Below are positions 1 through 6,482 of a stretch of 6,482 bases of DNA, in pieces. Positions within the stretch are counted from its first letter, which is position 1. The number at the start of each line of letters is the position of its first letter. Location: NCBI GenBank assembly GCA_023139225.1, contig JAGLNZ010000485.1, positions 1 to 6,482 on the forward strand. The letters run 5' to 3'. The notes below the pieces were generated by a model. That model saw nothing but the letters and a program-made list of their open reading frames with translations. It was not told where the DNA came from and made no database searches. The translations under genes and the position numbers were made by a program. This DNA is from Desulfobacula sp. (lineage in GTDB: Bacteria; Desulfobacterota; Desulfobacteria; Desulfobacterales; Desulfobacteraceae).

Positions 1-6
1 AACTTT

Positions 7-50
7 AAAAGCCGTTATCAGCCCCCAAAGGGCAGATAACGGCTTTTTTT
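7..50 (+). terminator. Intrinsic terminator hairpin just before ilvD (candidate attenuator)
   Basis: Bases 7-19 (AAAAGCCGTTATC) pair perfectly with 35-47 as a 13 bp stem. Inside it, after one A/A mismatch, GCCC at 21-24 can pair with GGGC at 30-33 around a 5-base loop. The right arm runs into an uninterrupted T tract at 44-50, the classic layout of a factor-independent terminator on the + strand. The T tract ends 19 bases before the ilvD ATG and the ilvD ribosome binding site follows at 55-58, so there is almost no room for a separate promoter downstream. It either ends an upstream gene's transcript, with ilvD read by readthrough, or is the terminator arm of an ilv leader attenuator. The deciding leader lies to the left of the window. 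The hairpin itself is very well supported; the regulatory role is inferred. Confidence 0.88.
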
Positions 51-54
51 GTTT

Positions 55-58
55 GGAG
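55..58 (+). promoter_or_regulatory. Ribosome binding site of ilvD
   Basis: GGAG lies 11 bases before the ATG at 70, slightly long but usable spacing. It supports the ATG at 70 over the in-frame TTG at 49, which sits inside the terminator U-tract and upstream of this site. The site is outside the hairpin stem, so the terminator fold would not hide it in a read-through transcript. Confidence 0.65.
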
Positions 59-69
59 ACACACAAAAC

Positions 70-1746
70 ATGAGAAGCCACACCGCAACAAAGGGCATTG
101 CAAGAGCACCCCATAGAAGCCTGATGAAGGCCATGGGCTATACAGACAGGGAAATTGACCGGCCCTTTATCGGCATTGCCAACTCTGCCAATGAATTGAT
201 CCCGGGACACATGCATCTGGACAATATTGTCAAAGCCGTCAAATCAGGCATCAGCATGGCAGGCGGAACCCCCATGGAATTTTCAACCATCGGCATATGC
301 GATGGTATTGCCATGAACCATAAAGGCATGCACTACTCTCTGGCATCCCGCGAACTCATTGCAGACTCCATAGAAGTCACAGCCATGGCCCACCCCTTTG
401 ATGCCATTGTCATGGTTCCCAATTGTGACAAAATTGTTCCGGGCATGCTTATGGCAGCAGCAAGGTTGAATATCCCGGCCATATTTATCAGCGGCGGTCC
501 CATGCTTTCCGGCATTCATCCCGACAATAAAGACCAAAAAATAGATCTTGTCACAGTATTTGAAGCAGTCGGGGCAGTCCAGTCCGGCAGGATGACACAA
601 GAACAGCTTTGTGATATTGAAAATGCGGCCTGCCCCACATGCGGATCATGTGCAGGGATGTTTACGGCAAACTCAATGAATTGCCTGACAGAAGCCATTG
701 GGATGGCCCTTCCGGGTAACGGGACCATTCCGGAACCCATGTCTGAAAGAATCAGGCTGGCCAAACAGGCTGGGATGCAGATCATGGAACTATTAAATAA
801 CGATATCACCCCTGATAAAATTTTAACAAAAAATGCGTTTATGAATGCCCTTGTGGTTGATATGGCCCTTGGATGTTCCACCAATACAGTGCTTCACTTA
901 AAAGCTCTTGCCAATGAAGCCCGCGTGGATATTAATCTGAACCTTATTAATGACATCAGCAGAAAAACCCCCCATTTATGTTCCTTAAGTCCGGGGGGCG
1001 AAGATCGCATTGAAGACTTAAATATTGCCGGCGGCATCCCGGCTGTCATGAAAGAACTTTTTGACCATGACATGCTCAATGCCGATTGTTTGACCGCCAC
1101 AGGGAAAACTGTGGCTCAAAACCTTGAAAGCGTTATTAAAAAAGACCAGCAGGTAATCCGGTCTTGCGACAATCCCTATCATAAAGAAGGTGGGTTAGCT
1201 ATACTCTTTGGCAATCTTGCCAAAGAAGGCTGTGTAGTCAAACAGTCTGCCGTTCTTGACAAGATGCTCCGGCATCAGGGTGTGGCCAGAGTATATAATT
1301 GTGAAGAAGACGCAACAAAGGCAATTGTCGACAATCAGATCAATAAAGGGGATGTAATTGTCATCCGGTATGAAGGACCTTGCGGTGGCCCCGGCATGCG
1401 TGAGATGCTCACCCCCACATCTGCCATTGCAGGCATGGGACTTGATGAAAGTGTAGCTCTTATAACCGACGGTAGATTTTCAGGCGGAACCAAAGGGGCA
1501 TCCATCGGCCACATCTCTCCGGAAGCCACGGAAGGCGGGCTTATTGCAGTTGTCAAAGAAAATGATCAGATCAAAATAGATATTCCGGCTAAAACCATTG
1601 AGCTTCTGGTTTCAGAGGATGAAATTTTGACAAGGTTTTCCAAATGGGAAAAACCTGAACCCAAAATCAAAACAGGATATATGGCCCGGTATGCCAAGAT
1701 GGTGAGTTCAGCCGGCAATGGTGCCATATTTAAAGATACATTATAG
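70..1746 (+). CDS. ilvD: Dihydroxyacid dehydratase IlvD
   Basis: IlvD removes water from 2,3-dihydroxyisovalerate and 2,3-dihydroxy-3-methylvalerate, giving the 2-oxo acid precursors of valine/leucine and isoleucine in the cytoplasm. The 558-residue length is normal for the IlvD/Edd family. Visible family marks are the N-terminal RAPHRSL (13-19), PFIGIANS (32-39), NCDK (118-121, with a cluster-ligand cysteine and metal-site residues), the [18 protein letters not shown] block (188-205, cluster cysteine probably C194), GPCGGPGM (437-444) and TDGRFSGG (466-473), whose serine S471 matches the proposed catalytic base. At residues 45-47 it has PGH, where plant and mycobacterial [2Fe-2S] enzymes carry a cysteine. 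E. coli IlvD, with an oxygen-labile cluster, also has PGH, which would fit an anaerobe. The start was chosen because the family begins MRS-like and GGAG precedes it. Gluconate dehydratase (Edd) is the main alternative, made unlikely by the ilvBN neighbours and the IlvD-type motifs. Confidence 0.97.
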   Translation: MRSHTATKGIARAPHRSLMKAMGYTDREIDRPFIGIANSANELIPGHMHLDNIVKAVKSGISMAGGTPMEFSTIGICDGIAMNHKGMHYSLASRELIADSIEVTAMAHPFDAIVMVPNCDKIVPGMLMAAARLNIPAIFISGGPMLSGIHPDNKDQKIDLVTVFEAVGAVQSGRMTQEQLCDIENAACPTCGSCAGMFTANSMNCLTEAIGMALPGNGTIPEPMSERIRLAKQAGMQIMELLNNDITPDKILTKNAFMNALVVDMALGCSTNTVLHLKALANEARVDINLNLINDISRKTPHLCSLSPGGEDRIEDLNIAGGIPAVMKELFDHDMLNADCLTATGKTVAQNLESVIKKDQQVIRSCDNPYHKEGGLAILFGNLAKEGCVVKQSAVLDKMLRHQGVARVYNCEEDATKAIVDNQINKGDVIVIRYEGPCGGPGMREMLTPTSAIAGMGLDESVALITDGRFSGGTKGASIGHISPEATEGGLIAVVKENDQIKIDIPAKTIELLVSEDEILTRFSKWEKPEPKIKTGYMARYAKMVSSAGNGAIFKDTL

Positions 1747-1749
1747 GAG
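1745..1749 (+). promoter_or_regulatory. Ribosome binding site of ilvB overlapping the ilvD stop
   Basis: The ilvD stop codon TAG (1744-1746) is embedded in TAGGAGA, so AGGAG at 1745-1749 doubles as the ilvB ribosome binding site, 7 bases before the ATG at 1757. Ribosomes finishing ilvD stop exactly on this site, an arrangement that favours coupled translation of the two genes (inference from spacing). Confidence 0.75.
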
Positions 1750-1756
1750 ATAAAAA

Positions 1757-3448
1757 ATGAAACTTACAGGTGGCCAGATTCTTATTAAAATGATTAAGGC
1801 AGAAGGTGTTGACACAATTTTTGGATATCCGGGTGGTGCTGTAATTGATATTTATGATGCGCTTGTAAAGCAAAATGGCCTTAACCATATCCTGGTCCGG
1901 CATGAACAGGGCGCTGTCCATGCAGCCGATGCCTATGCAAGGGCAAATAAATCCGTTGGTGTTGCCCTGGTAACTTCAGGCCCGGGAGCCACCAATACGG
2001 TGACGGGAATTGCATCTGCACACTCAGACTCCATCCCCCTTGTTGTATTTACAGGCCAGGTGCCGACAGCACTGATCGGGAATGATGCATTCCAGGAAGT
2101 CGATATTGTGGGCATCACAAGACCCTGCACCAAACATAATTATCTTATAAAAAATGTAGACAAACTGGCTTCAACCATTAAAGAAGCCTTTCATCTGGCA
2201 AGATCAGGCCGGCCGGGACCTGTTCTCATTGATCTTCCAAAGGATATTATGCAGGCCCAAATTGATTTTACAGAACCCAAAGAGATCTCTTTGAAATCCT
2301 ATAAACCCAATTACAAGCCCAACAAAAAACAGCTCAACAAAGTGGTCGATCTGATCCGCCGGGCCAAAAGTCCGGTTATTTTTGCCGGAGGCGGTGTTAT
2401 TCTCTCCCGGGCTTCAGACCAAATCACCCGCCTTGCAAAAATGGCAGACATTCCGGTCACTGCATCTTTGATGGGGCTTGGAGCATTTCCGGGATCACAC
2501 CCCCTGTGGTTGGGAATGCTGGGCATGCACGGCACCTACCGGGCCAATATGAGCATCGGCCACTGTGATCTCATGATTGCCGCAGGTGTTCGATTTGATG
2601 ACAGGGTGACAGGCAACATTGAAAAATTTGCCCCGGAAGCCAAAATTGTCCAGATTGATATTGATCCTACTTCTATCCATAAAAACATAGAGGTCCAGTG
2701 TCCCATTGTTGGGGATTGCAAAGCCGCTTTGGAGGGGATCATTCAATTAATGGAAGACAAGGATACAAATGATTATAAAAATGATCGAAAGGTGTGGCTT
2801 GACCGGATCGAGGAATGGAAAAGTACAACCCCTTTAAGGTATGAACAGGACAATGTTGTGATCAAGCCCCAATTTGTCATTGAAAAACTCTATGAGCTGA
2901 CAAAGGGCGAAGCCATCATCACAACCGAGGTGGGCCAAAACCAGATGTGGGCGGCACAATATTATCACTTTGACAAACCCAACCATTTTATTACATCTGG
3001 AGGGCTTGGTGTCATGGGGTTTGGTTTACCCGCAGCCATTGGTGCTAAAGCTGCCTGCCCCGACAAGCTGGTGGTTGATATTGCCGGAGACGGGTCCATC
3101 CAGATGAATATCCAGGAATTAATGACGGCCATTGAATCAAAGATAGATGTTAAAATCGTTATTCTGAACAATCAATATCTGGGCATGGTGAGACAATGGC
3201 AGGAACTCTTTTATGATAAAGTTTATTCTTCCACTAACATGGAAAATGCTCCTGATTTTGTAAAACTGGCCGAAGCGTACGGTGCAAAAGGATTAAGATG
3301 TACAAGGCCTGATGAGGTTGAATCCACTCTGTCAGAAGGTCTTGAAACTGAGGGAACGGTTGTCATGGAATTTGCCGTAGACAGGGAAGAGTCTGTTTAC
3401 CCCATGGTTCCGGCGGGTGGTGCAATCACGGAAATGCTTCTGGTCTAG
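1757..3448 (+). CDS. ilvB: Acetohydroxyacid synthase large (catalytic) subunit
   Basis: This is the thiamine-diphosphate enzyme that condenses two pyruvates to 2-acetolactate, or pyruvate with 2-oxobutyrate to 2-aceto-2-hydroxybutyrate. At 563 residues it has the family's normal length. Domain order is an N-terminal ThDP pyrimidine domain (about 1-170) with the activating glutamate E50 in RHEQGAVHAA, a central FAD-associated domain (about 190-325) with RFDDRVTG at 279-286, and a C-terminal ThDP-binding domain (about 380-530) with GDGS at 444-447 ending in NN at 471-472. The MVRQWQELFY block (477-486) has W481 at the position of the well-known herbicide-contact tryptophan of plant AHAS. The FAD motif and the adjacent ilvN argue for the anabolic enzyme rather than catabolic AlsS, pyruvate oxidase or glyoxylate carboligase. 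No key residue appears lost. It should work as a complex with the IlvN product encoded 26 bases downstream. Confidence 0.97.
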   Translation: MKLTGGQILIKMIKAEGVDTIFGYPGGAVIDIYDALVKQNGLNHILVRHEQGAVHAADAYARANKSVGVALVTSGPGATNTVTGIASAHSDSIPLVVFTGQVPTALIGNDAFQEVDIVGITRPCTKHNYLIKNVDKLASTIKEAFHLARSGRPGPVLIDLPKDIMQAQIDFTEPKEISLKSYKPNYKPNKKQLNKVVDLIRRAKSPVIFAGGGVILSRASDQITRLAKMADIPVTASLMGLGAFPGSHPLWLGMLGMHGTYRANMSIGHCDLMIAAGVRFDDRVTGNIEKFAPEAKIVQIDIDPTSIHKNIEVQCPIVGDCKAALEGIIQLMEDKDTNDYKNDRKVWLDRIEEWKSTTPLRYEQDNVVIKPQFVIEKLYELTKGEAIITTEVGQNQMWAAQYYHFDKPNHFITSGGLGVMGFGLPAAIGAKAACPDKLVVDIAGDGSIQMNIQELMTAIESKIDVKIVILNNQYLGMVRQWQELFYDKVYSSTNMENAPDFVKLAEAYGAKGLRCTRPDEVESTLSEGLETEGTVVMEFAVDREESVYPMVPAGGAITEMLLV

Positions 3449-3474
3449 TTTTTAAATTCACAAAGGATATTACA

Positions 3475-3969
3475 ATGAAAACAAATAGTTACTTACTTTC
3501 CATTCTCGTAGATGATGAACCCGGAGTTCTTTCAAGGATTGCAGGACTTTTTTCAGGACGGGGCTTTAATATTGACAGTTTAAGTGTGGCCAGCACGGTG
3601 GAGCCTGATGTATCAAGGATTACCATGGTGACCAAGTGCGAACCCCATATCATTGAACAGATAAAAAAACAGCTTCATAAACTGATCAATGTTATTACGG
3701 TAAATGATCTTACAGATAAAAAATATGTTCAGCGGGAGCTGGCATTAATCAAAATAAATGCACGGCCTGAAAAAAAAGCGGACATATTAAGAATTGTCGA
3801 TATTTTTAGATGCAAAATTGTAGATGTGGGCCTTTCCCACTACACCATAGAAGTGTCCGGGGACAGTGAAAAACACGATGCAATTATCTCTTTATTAAAC
3901 CCCATGGGGATTATTGAAATTGCATCCACAGGCTCCATTGCCCTGGCAAGGGAAAACGGAAAAAAATAA
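3475..3969 (+). CDS. ilvN: Acetohydroxyacid synthase small (regulatory) subunit
   Basis: The 164-residue product has the usual IlvN/IlvH length. An N-terminal ACT domain (about 6-80) contains DDEPGVLSRIAGLFSGRGFN (13-32), and the C-terminal ALS-small-subunit domain (about 85-160) contains YVQRELALIKI and the IFRCKIVDVG stretch (110-119). The subunit activates the IlvB catalytic subunit and normally confers valine feedback inhibition. By reading against E. coli IlvH, G17 and N32 match the conserved G14 and N29 of the valine site, while N11 is replaced by D14, so valine sensitivity is likely but not assured. AAAGGA at 3462-3467, 7 bases before the ATG, supports the start. The gene ends in two lysine codons and TAA within an A7 run at 3960-3966. 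The symbol could equally be ilvH; ilvN is used here because the gene follows ilvB. Confidence 0.96.
   Translation: MKTNSYLLSILVDDEPGVLSRIAGLFSGRGFNIDSLSVASTVEPDVSRITMVTKCEPHIIEQIKKQLHKLINVITVNDLTDKKYVQRELALIKINARPEKKADILRIVDIFRCKIVDVGLSHYTIEVSGDSEKHDAIISLLNPMGIIEIASTGSIALARENGKK
3960..3966 (+). other. A7 slippery-type heptamer at the ilvN stop codon
   Basis: In the ilvN frame the bases read A AAA AAA followed directly by TAA, which fits the X XXY YYZ pattern of -1 slippery sites. An AGGGA lies at 3949-3953, 6 bases upstream, and a small hairpin with stems TTTGG 3983-3987 and CCAAA 3992-3996 lies 16 bases downstream. After a -1 slip the frame runs ATA ATC GGA onward without a stop into the cimA ATG at 4023. 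Each gene has its own start and ribosome binding site and the hairpin is weak, so this may be chance: two lysine codons after a glycine codon. The heptamer is certain; any function is speculative. Confidence 0.2.
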
Positions 3970-4011
3970 TCGGAAAATCAGCTTTGGTCAGCCAAAATTA
4001 CAACCGACAAA

Positions 4012-4016
4012 CAGGA
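4012..4016 (+). promoter_or_regulatory. Ribosome binding site deciding the cimA start
   Basis: CAGGA lies 6 bases before the ATG at 4023. An in-frame TTG at 3984 would add 13 residues (beginning MVSQNYN) that do not resemble the start of this family, and it has no comparable purine-rich site before it. The ATG at 4023 puts the family's conserved YDTTLRDG at residues 7-14, the usual distance from the start. Confidence 0.65.
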
Positions 4017-4022
4017 CAAACA

Positions 4023-5612
4023 ATGGAAAAAGCACTTTTATATGACACCACGCTAAGGGATGGTATGCAGGGAGAAAATATATTCTTCTCCCCTGAAGAC
4101 AAGGTGAAAATAGCAAAACGTCTTGATGAGGCCGGCATCCACTATATTGAAGGCGGATGGCCCGGATCAAATCCGGGTGCCCAGCATTTTTTCGAAATGG
4201 TAAAAGATATGGAATTCAAAAATGCCAAAGTAGCCGCTTTCGGCTCTACCCGGCGCCAGGGAAAACCTGTAAGCACCGATGCCAATATACAGGCACTTCT
4301 GGACAGCCAGGCCCCTGTGATCACCATATTTGGAAAATCCTGGGACCTCCATGTCGAATCCATTATGCAGAATACAAAAAAAGAAAATCTTGCCATGATC
4401 AAAGAGAGTATTGCCTACCTCTTAAGCCATGGCAGGGAGGTTCTCTATGATGCAGAACATTTCTTTGACGGATATAAAGCCGACCCGGACTATGCCTTAA
4501 AAACCCTTGAAGCTGCGGTTGAAGGCGGAACAAACTGCCTGGTTCTCTGCGACACCAATGGCGGGTCTCTGCCATGTGATATTGAAACGATCACCAGAAA
4601 GGCTATTGAACATTTCAAAAAAAGACCTGACCTTATCTTCGGCATCCACACCCACAATGACTGTGCCATGGCAGTGGCCAATTCAGTCACTGCGGTTCAT
4701 GCAGGAGCAACCATGGTTCAGGGGACCGTCAATGGATATGGTGAGCGGTGCGGAAATGCCGACCTGACTGCCATTATTCCTATCCTGGCACTTAAAATGA
4801 ACCGGGATTGTATCAGCCGTGAAAACCTTGAAAAGCTGCAGAATCTTTCACGTTTCATCTCTGAGACTGCCAATGTACCGCCTGTAAGTTCCAGGCCCTT
4901 TGTCGGTAAAAGTGCTTTTGCCCATAAAGGCGGGGTTCATGTCAGCGCCATCATGAAGAATCCTAGGGCCTATGAACATATTGCCCCGGAACTTGTCGGA
5001 AACAAACGACGCGTTATTGTTTCAGAACAGTCCGGCAAAAGCAATATCGAATATAAAGCCAAAGAACTTGGGGTAGATTTGGGTAAAAACAAAGCTATCG
5101 GGCACCAGATCGTATCCAGCATCAAGGATCTTGAAGACTATGGGTTTGAATTTGATGCGGCAGAAGGCTCATTAAAGCTTATCATGGAGAAACTCACCGA
5201 TCAGTTTGTCCCACATTTTGAGCTTGAATCCTTCAGGGTGGTGGTTGAAAAAGATAAGGAACGCCCCTGCTATTCCCATGCCATGATCAAAATCAAGATG
5301 GGCAATAAAACGGAAATCACTTCGGCAGAAGGCGACGGCCCTGTGAGTGCATTGGATAATGCCTTAAGAAAAGCGCTTGCCACCATATTTCCGCAAATCA
5401 ATGACATGCACCTGGTGGACTTCAAGGTTCGTGTGATTGACGGAATGGATGGAACCGATGCAAAGGTACGTGTTCTGATTGAATCACGGGATGAAAACAA
5501 TATTTTTTCAACCATCGGTGTTTCAGAAGACATTATAGAAGCAAGCTGGCAGGCATTGGCCGACAGTTTTCAATATAAACTCTCATTAGACAATAAAAAC
5601 AAGGCACAATAA
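4023..5612 (+). CDS. cimA: (R)-citramalate synthase, LeuA-related long type
   Basis: CimA condenses pyruvate with acetyl-CoA to (R)-citramalate, the first step of the threonine-independent route to 2-oxobutyrate and isoleucine. The 529-residue product has a DRE-TIM metallolyase barrel (about 4-270) with [13 protein letters not shown] (7-19), EGGWPGSNP (43-51), the signature stretch [14 protein letters not shown] (residues 99-113 region), [12 protein letters not shown] (142-153), metal-site HTHND (209-213) and [12 protein letters not shown] (237-248). A linker region follows with [13 protein letters not shown] (298-310), then a C-terminal LeuA-type regulatory domain (about 395-520), which in this family commonly mediates isoleucine feedback. 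[18 protein letters not shown] and HFFDGYK separate it from true LeuA, homocitrate synthase and Re-citrate synthase. Such proteins are often mislabelled as 2-isopropylmalate synthase. It lies between ilvN and leuA, which fits a role in supplying 2-oxobutyrate to IlvBN. A Met (M15) replaces the small residue or Glu usual after TLRDG. Confidence 0.93.
   Translation: MEKALLYDTTLRDGMQGENIFFSPEDKVKIAKRLDEAGIHYIEGGWPGSNPGAQHFFEMVKDMEFKNAKVAAFGSTRRQGKPVSTDANIQALLDSQAPVITIFGKSWDLHVESIMQNTKKENLAMIKESIAYLLSHGREVLYDAEHFFDGYKADPDYALKTLEAAVEGGTNCLVLCDTNGGSLPCDIETITRKAIEHFKKRPDLIFGIHTHNDCAMAVANSVTAVHAGATMVQGTVNGYGERCGNADLTAIIPILALKMNRDCISRENLEKLQNLSRFISETANVPPVSSRPFVGKSAFAHKGGVHVSAIMKNPRAYEHIAPELVGNKRRVIVSEQSGKSNIEYKAKELGVDLGKNKAIGHQIVSSIKDLEDYGFEFDAAEGSLKLIMEKLTDQFVPHFELESFRVVVEKDKERPCYSHAMIKIKMGNKTEITSAEGDGPVSALDNALRKALATIFPQINDMHLVDFKVRVIDGMDGTDAKVRVLIESRDENNIFSTIGVSEDIIEASWQALADSFQYKLSLDNKNKAQ
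5601..5604 (+). promoter_or_regulatory. Weak ribosome binding site of leuA inside cimA
   Basis: AAGG at 5601-5604 is the only purine-rich match near the leuA ATG at 5614, at 9 bases' spacing. It lies in the last codons of cimA, whose TAA (5610-5612) ends one base before the leuA ATG. The weak site and near-abutting codons suggest leuA is translated mainly by ribosomes that finish cimA, which would keep the two condensing enzymes in step (inference). Confidence 0.45.
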
Positions 5613-5613
5613 A

Positions 5614-6482
5614 ATGACAAAAGACAACCAGATTATTATTTTTGACACCACATTAAGAGATGGAGAACAATCCCCCGGAGCCAGTATGAACCAGGCTGAA
5701 AAACTGCGTATTGCCACCCAGCTTGAAAAACTGGGTGTCAATGTGATTGAAGCAGGATTCCCCGCCGCATCTGAAGGGGATTTTCAAGCGGTCAAGGCCA
5801 TTGCAAAAACCCTTAAAATCACACAGGTTGCAGCCCTTTGCAGGGCCAATGTAGATGATATCAACCGGGGATGGGAAGCCATTAAAAATGCAGTGCACCC
5901 AAGAATCCACACCTTTATTGCCACATCTGAACTGCACATGAAATATAAACTCCAAATGGAGGCTTCCCAGGTCCTGGAACAGGCAGTCAAATCCGTAAAA
6001 CTTGCCGCATCCTACACAGATAATGTAGAATTTTCCGCAGAAGACGGATCAAGATCCGAGCCTTCCTTTTTATGCAAGATATTTGAAGCGGTTATTGATG
6101 CAGGCGCCACAACTATCAACCTTCCTGATACCGTAGGATACGCCATCCCTGAAGAATATGCACAGCTTGTTAAATATGTCATGGAAAATACTCCCAATAT
6201 GGACAAGGCCATATTGAGTGTTCATTGCCATAATGATCTGGGCCTTGCTACATCCAACACCCTGGCTGCCATAAAAGCAGGTGCCAGGCAGGTTGAAGTC
6301 ACCATCAACGGTATTGGAGAAAGAGCCGGAAATACCTCTCTTGAAGAAGTGGTCATGTCGCTGAATACAAGACCCAATTTCTTTCCCCAGACCACATCCA
6401 TTGATACCAGAAGGATTTATCCCACAAGCCGCCTGGTCAGCATGATCACGGGCATCATGGTGCAGCCTAACCGGGCAATTGT
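5614..6482 (+). CDS. leuA: 2-isopropylmalate synthase, 5' part (cut by window edge)
   Basis: LeuA condenses 2-oxoisovalerate with acetyl-CoA to 2-isopropylmalate, the committed step of leucine synthesis. The frame is open from the ATG to the window edge, giving 289 complete codons of the roughly 510-550 usual for the family. The cut is the window boundary and does not indicate a broken gene. Visible marks are [13 protein letters not shown] (10-22) at the usual place, [12 protein letters not shown] (46-57), [17 protein letters not shown] (97-113), [10 protein letters not shown] (138-147), NLPDTVGY (169-176), metal-site HCHNDLG (204-210) and [15 protein letters not shown] (232-246). The end of the window corresponds to the PNRAIV stretch that precedes the conserved GxxAFAH region, so the C-terminal leucine-binding domain is not visible. 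[10 protein letters not shown] and HTFIATS favour LeuA over homocitrate synthase. It is paralogous to the preceding CimA but clearly a different subfamily. Confidence 0.95.
   Translation, partial: MTKDNQIIIFDTTLRDGEQSPGASMNQAEKLRIATQLEKLGVNVIEAGFPAASEGDFQAVKAIAKTLKITQVAALCRANVDDINRGWEAIKNAVHPRIHTFIATSELHMKYKLQMEASQVLEQAVKSVKLAASYTDNVEFSAEDGSRSEPSFLCKIFEAVIDAGATTINLPDTVGYAIPEEYAQLVKYVMENTPNMDKAILSVHCHNDLGLATSNTLAAIKAGARQVEVTINGIGERAGNTSLEEVVMSLNTRPNFFPQTTSIDTRRIYPTSRLVSMITGIMVQPNRAI

Noticed and set aside
1..50. T-box riboswitch before ilvD
   Set aside because: No T-box core of the TGGNACCGCG type is visible in the hairpin or the few bases before it; upstream sequence is not available to settle it fully.
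49..69. Upstream TTG start for ilvD, adding seven residues
   Set aside because: The TTG is the end of the terminator U-tract, the GGAG site lies downstream of it, and the family begins at the ATG at 70.
516..884. Antisense ORF of 122 codons opposite ilvD
   Set aside because: Longest of many minus-strand frames opposite conserved genes; it mirrors ilvD codon structure and shows no domain or initiation signal.
3983..3996. Hairpin TTTGG-TCAG-CCAAA between ilvN and cimA as a terminator
   Set aside because: The stem is only 5 bp and no T tract follows; the genes around it are co-directional and functionally linked.
3984..4022. Upstream TTG start for cimA, adding 13 residues
   Set aside because: The extra residues do not resemble the family start, and CAGGA at 4012-4016 is properly placed for the ATG at 4023.
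3970..4022. Remnant of ilvC between ilvN and cimA
   Set aside because: Only 53 bases are present, with no reading frame resembling the IlvC N-terminus.
4157..4450. Second + strand ORF of 97 codons inside cimA
   Set aside because: It is out of frame within a clearly conserved cimA coding region, is rich in Cys/Arg/Lys without any recognisable domain, and has no good ribosome binding site.
4507..4767. Another + strand ORF of 86 codons inside cimA
   Set aside because: Out-of-frame shadow of the cimA barrel-coding region, with no family resemblance.
4023..5612. Reading this gene as a second leuA or as homocitrate or Re-citrate synthase
   Set aside because: [18 protein letters not shown] and HFFDGYK are marks of the long citramalate synthase type and are absent from those enzymes.
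5653..5955. Antisense ORF of 100 codons opposite leuA
   Set aside because: Lies wholly opposite the conserved leuA barrel; cysteine- and glycine-rich shadow without a credible start context.
1..6482. A new defence, mobile or otherwise undescribed system
   Set aside because: Every part of the window is accounted for by standard branched-chain amino acid genes; no repeats, insertion sequences, phage genes or atypical composition were seen.

Overview
The window is a five-gene, same-strand block of branched-chain amino acid biosynthesis: ilvD, ilvB, ilvN, a citramalate synthase gene (cimA) and the first part of leuA, which runs off the right edge. All genes read on the + strand with gaps of 10, 26, 53 and 1 bases, so they look like one operon. 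No mobile element, RNA gene, CRISPR array or foreign-looking insert was seen. Base composition looks even and moderate (around the mid-40s % GC by eye, not counted). The protein sequences and this gene set resemble those of anaerobic sulfate reducers of the Desulfobacteraceae type (Desulfobacterota). That placement rests on general resemblance and no search was run.

Layout: bases 1-50 hold a strong intrinsic-terminator hairpin whose U-tract ends only 19 bases before the ilvD start codon. ilvD (70-1746) encodes dihydroxyacid dehydratase. ilvB (1757-3448) and ilvN (3475-3969) encode the catalytic and regulatory subunits of acetohydroxyacid synthase. cimA (4023-5612) encodes an (R)-citramalate synthase of the long bacterial, LeuA-related type. 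leuA (5614 to the edge) encodes 2-isopropylmalate synthase; its catalytic barrel is present and its C-terminal part lies outside the window.

How the genes work together: IlvBN condenses two pyruvates to acetolactate (valine and leucine branch), or pyruvate with 2-oxobutyrate (isoleucine branch). After the IlvC step, which is not encoded here, IlvD dehydrates the products to the 2-oxo acids. LeuA diverts 2-oxoisovalerate to leucine. CimA makes citramalate from pyruvate and acetyl-CoA. In organisms with this route, citramalate is turned by the LeuCD/LeuB enzymes into 2-oxobutyrate, giving isoleucine without threonine deaminase. The block therefore joins all three branched-chain pathways and suggests isoleucine made from pyruvate.

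Most of the window is conventional. The points worth a second look are the terminator placed where it must be read through to express ilvD (possible attenuation), the absence of ilvC from the block, and an A7 heptamer at the ilvN stop codon from which a -1 slip would read straight into the cimA frame.
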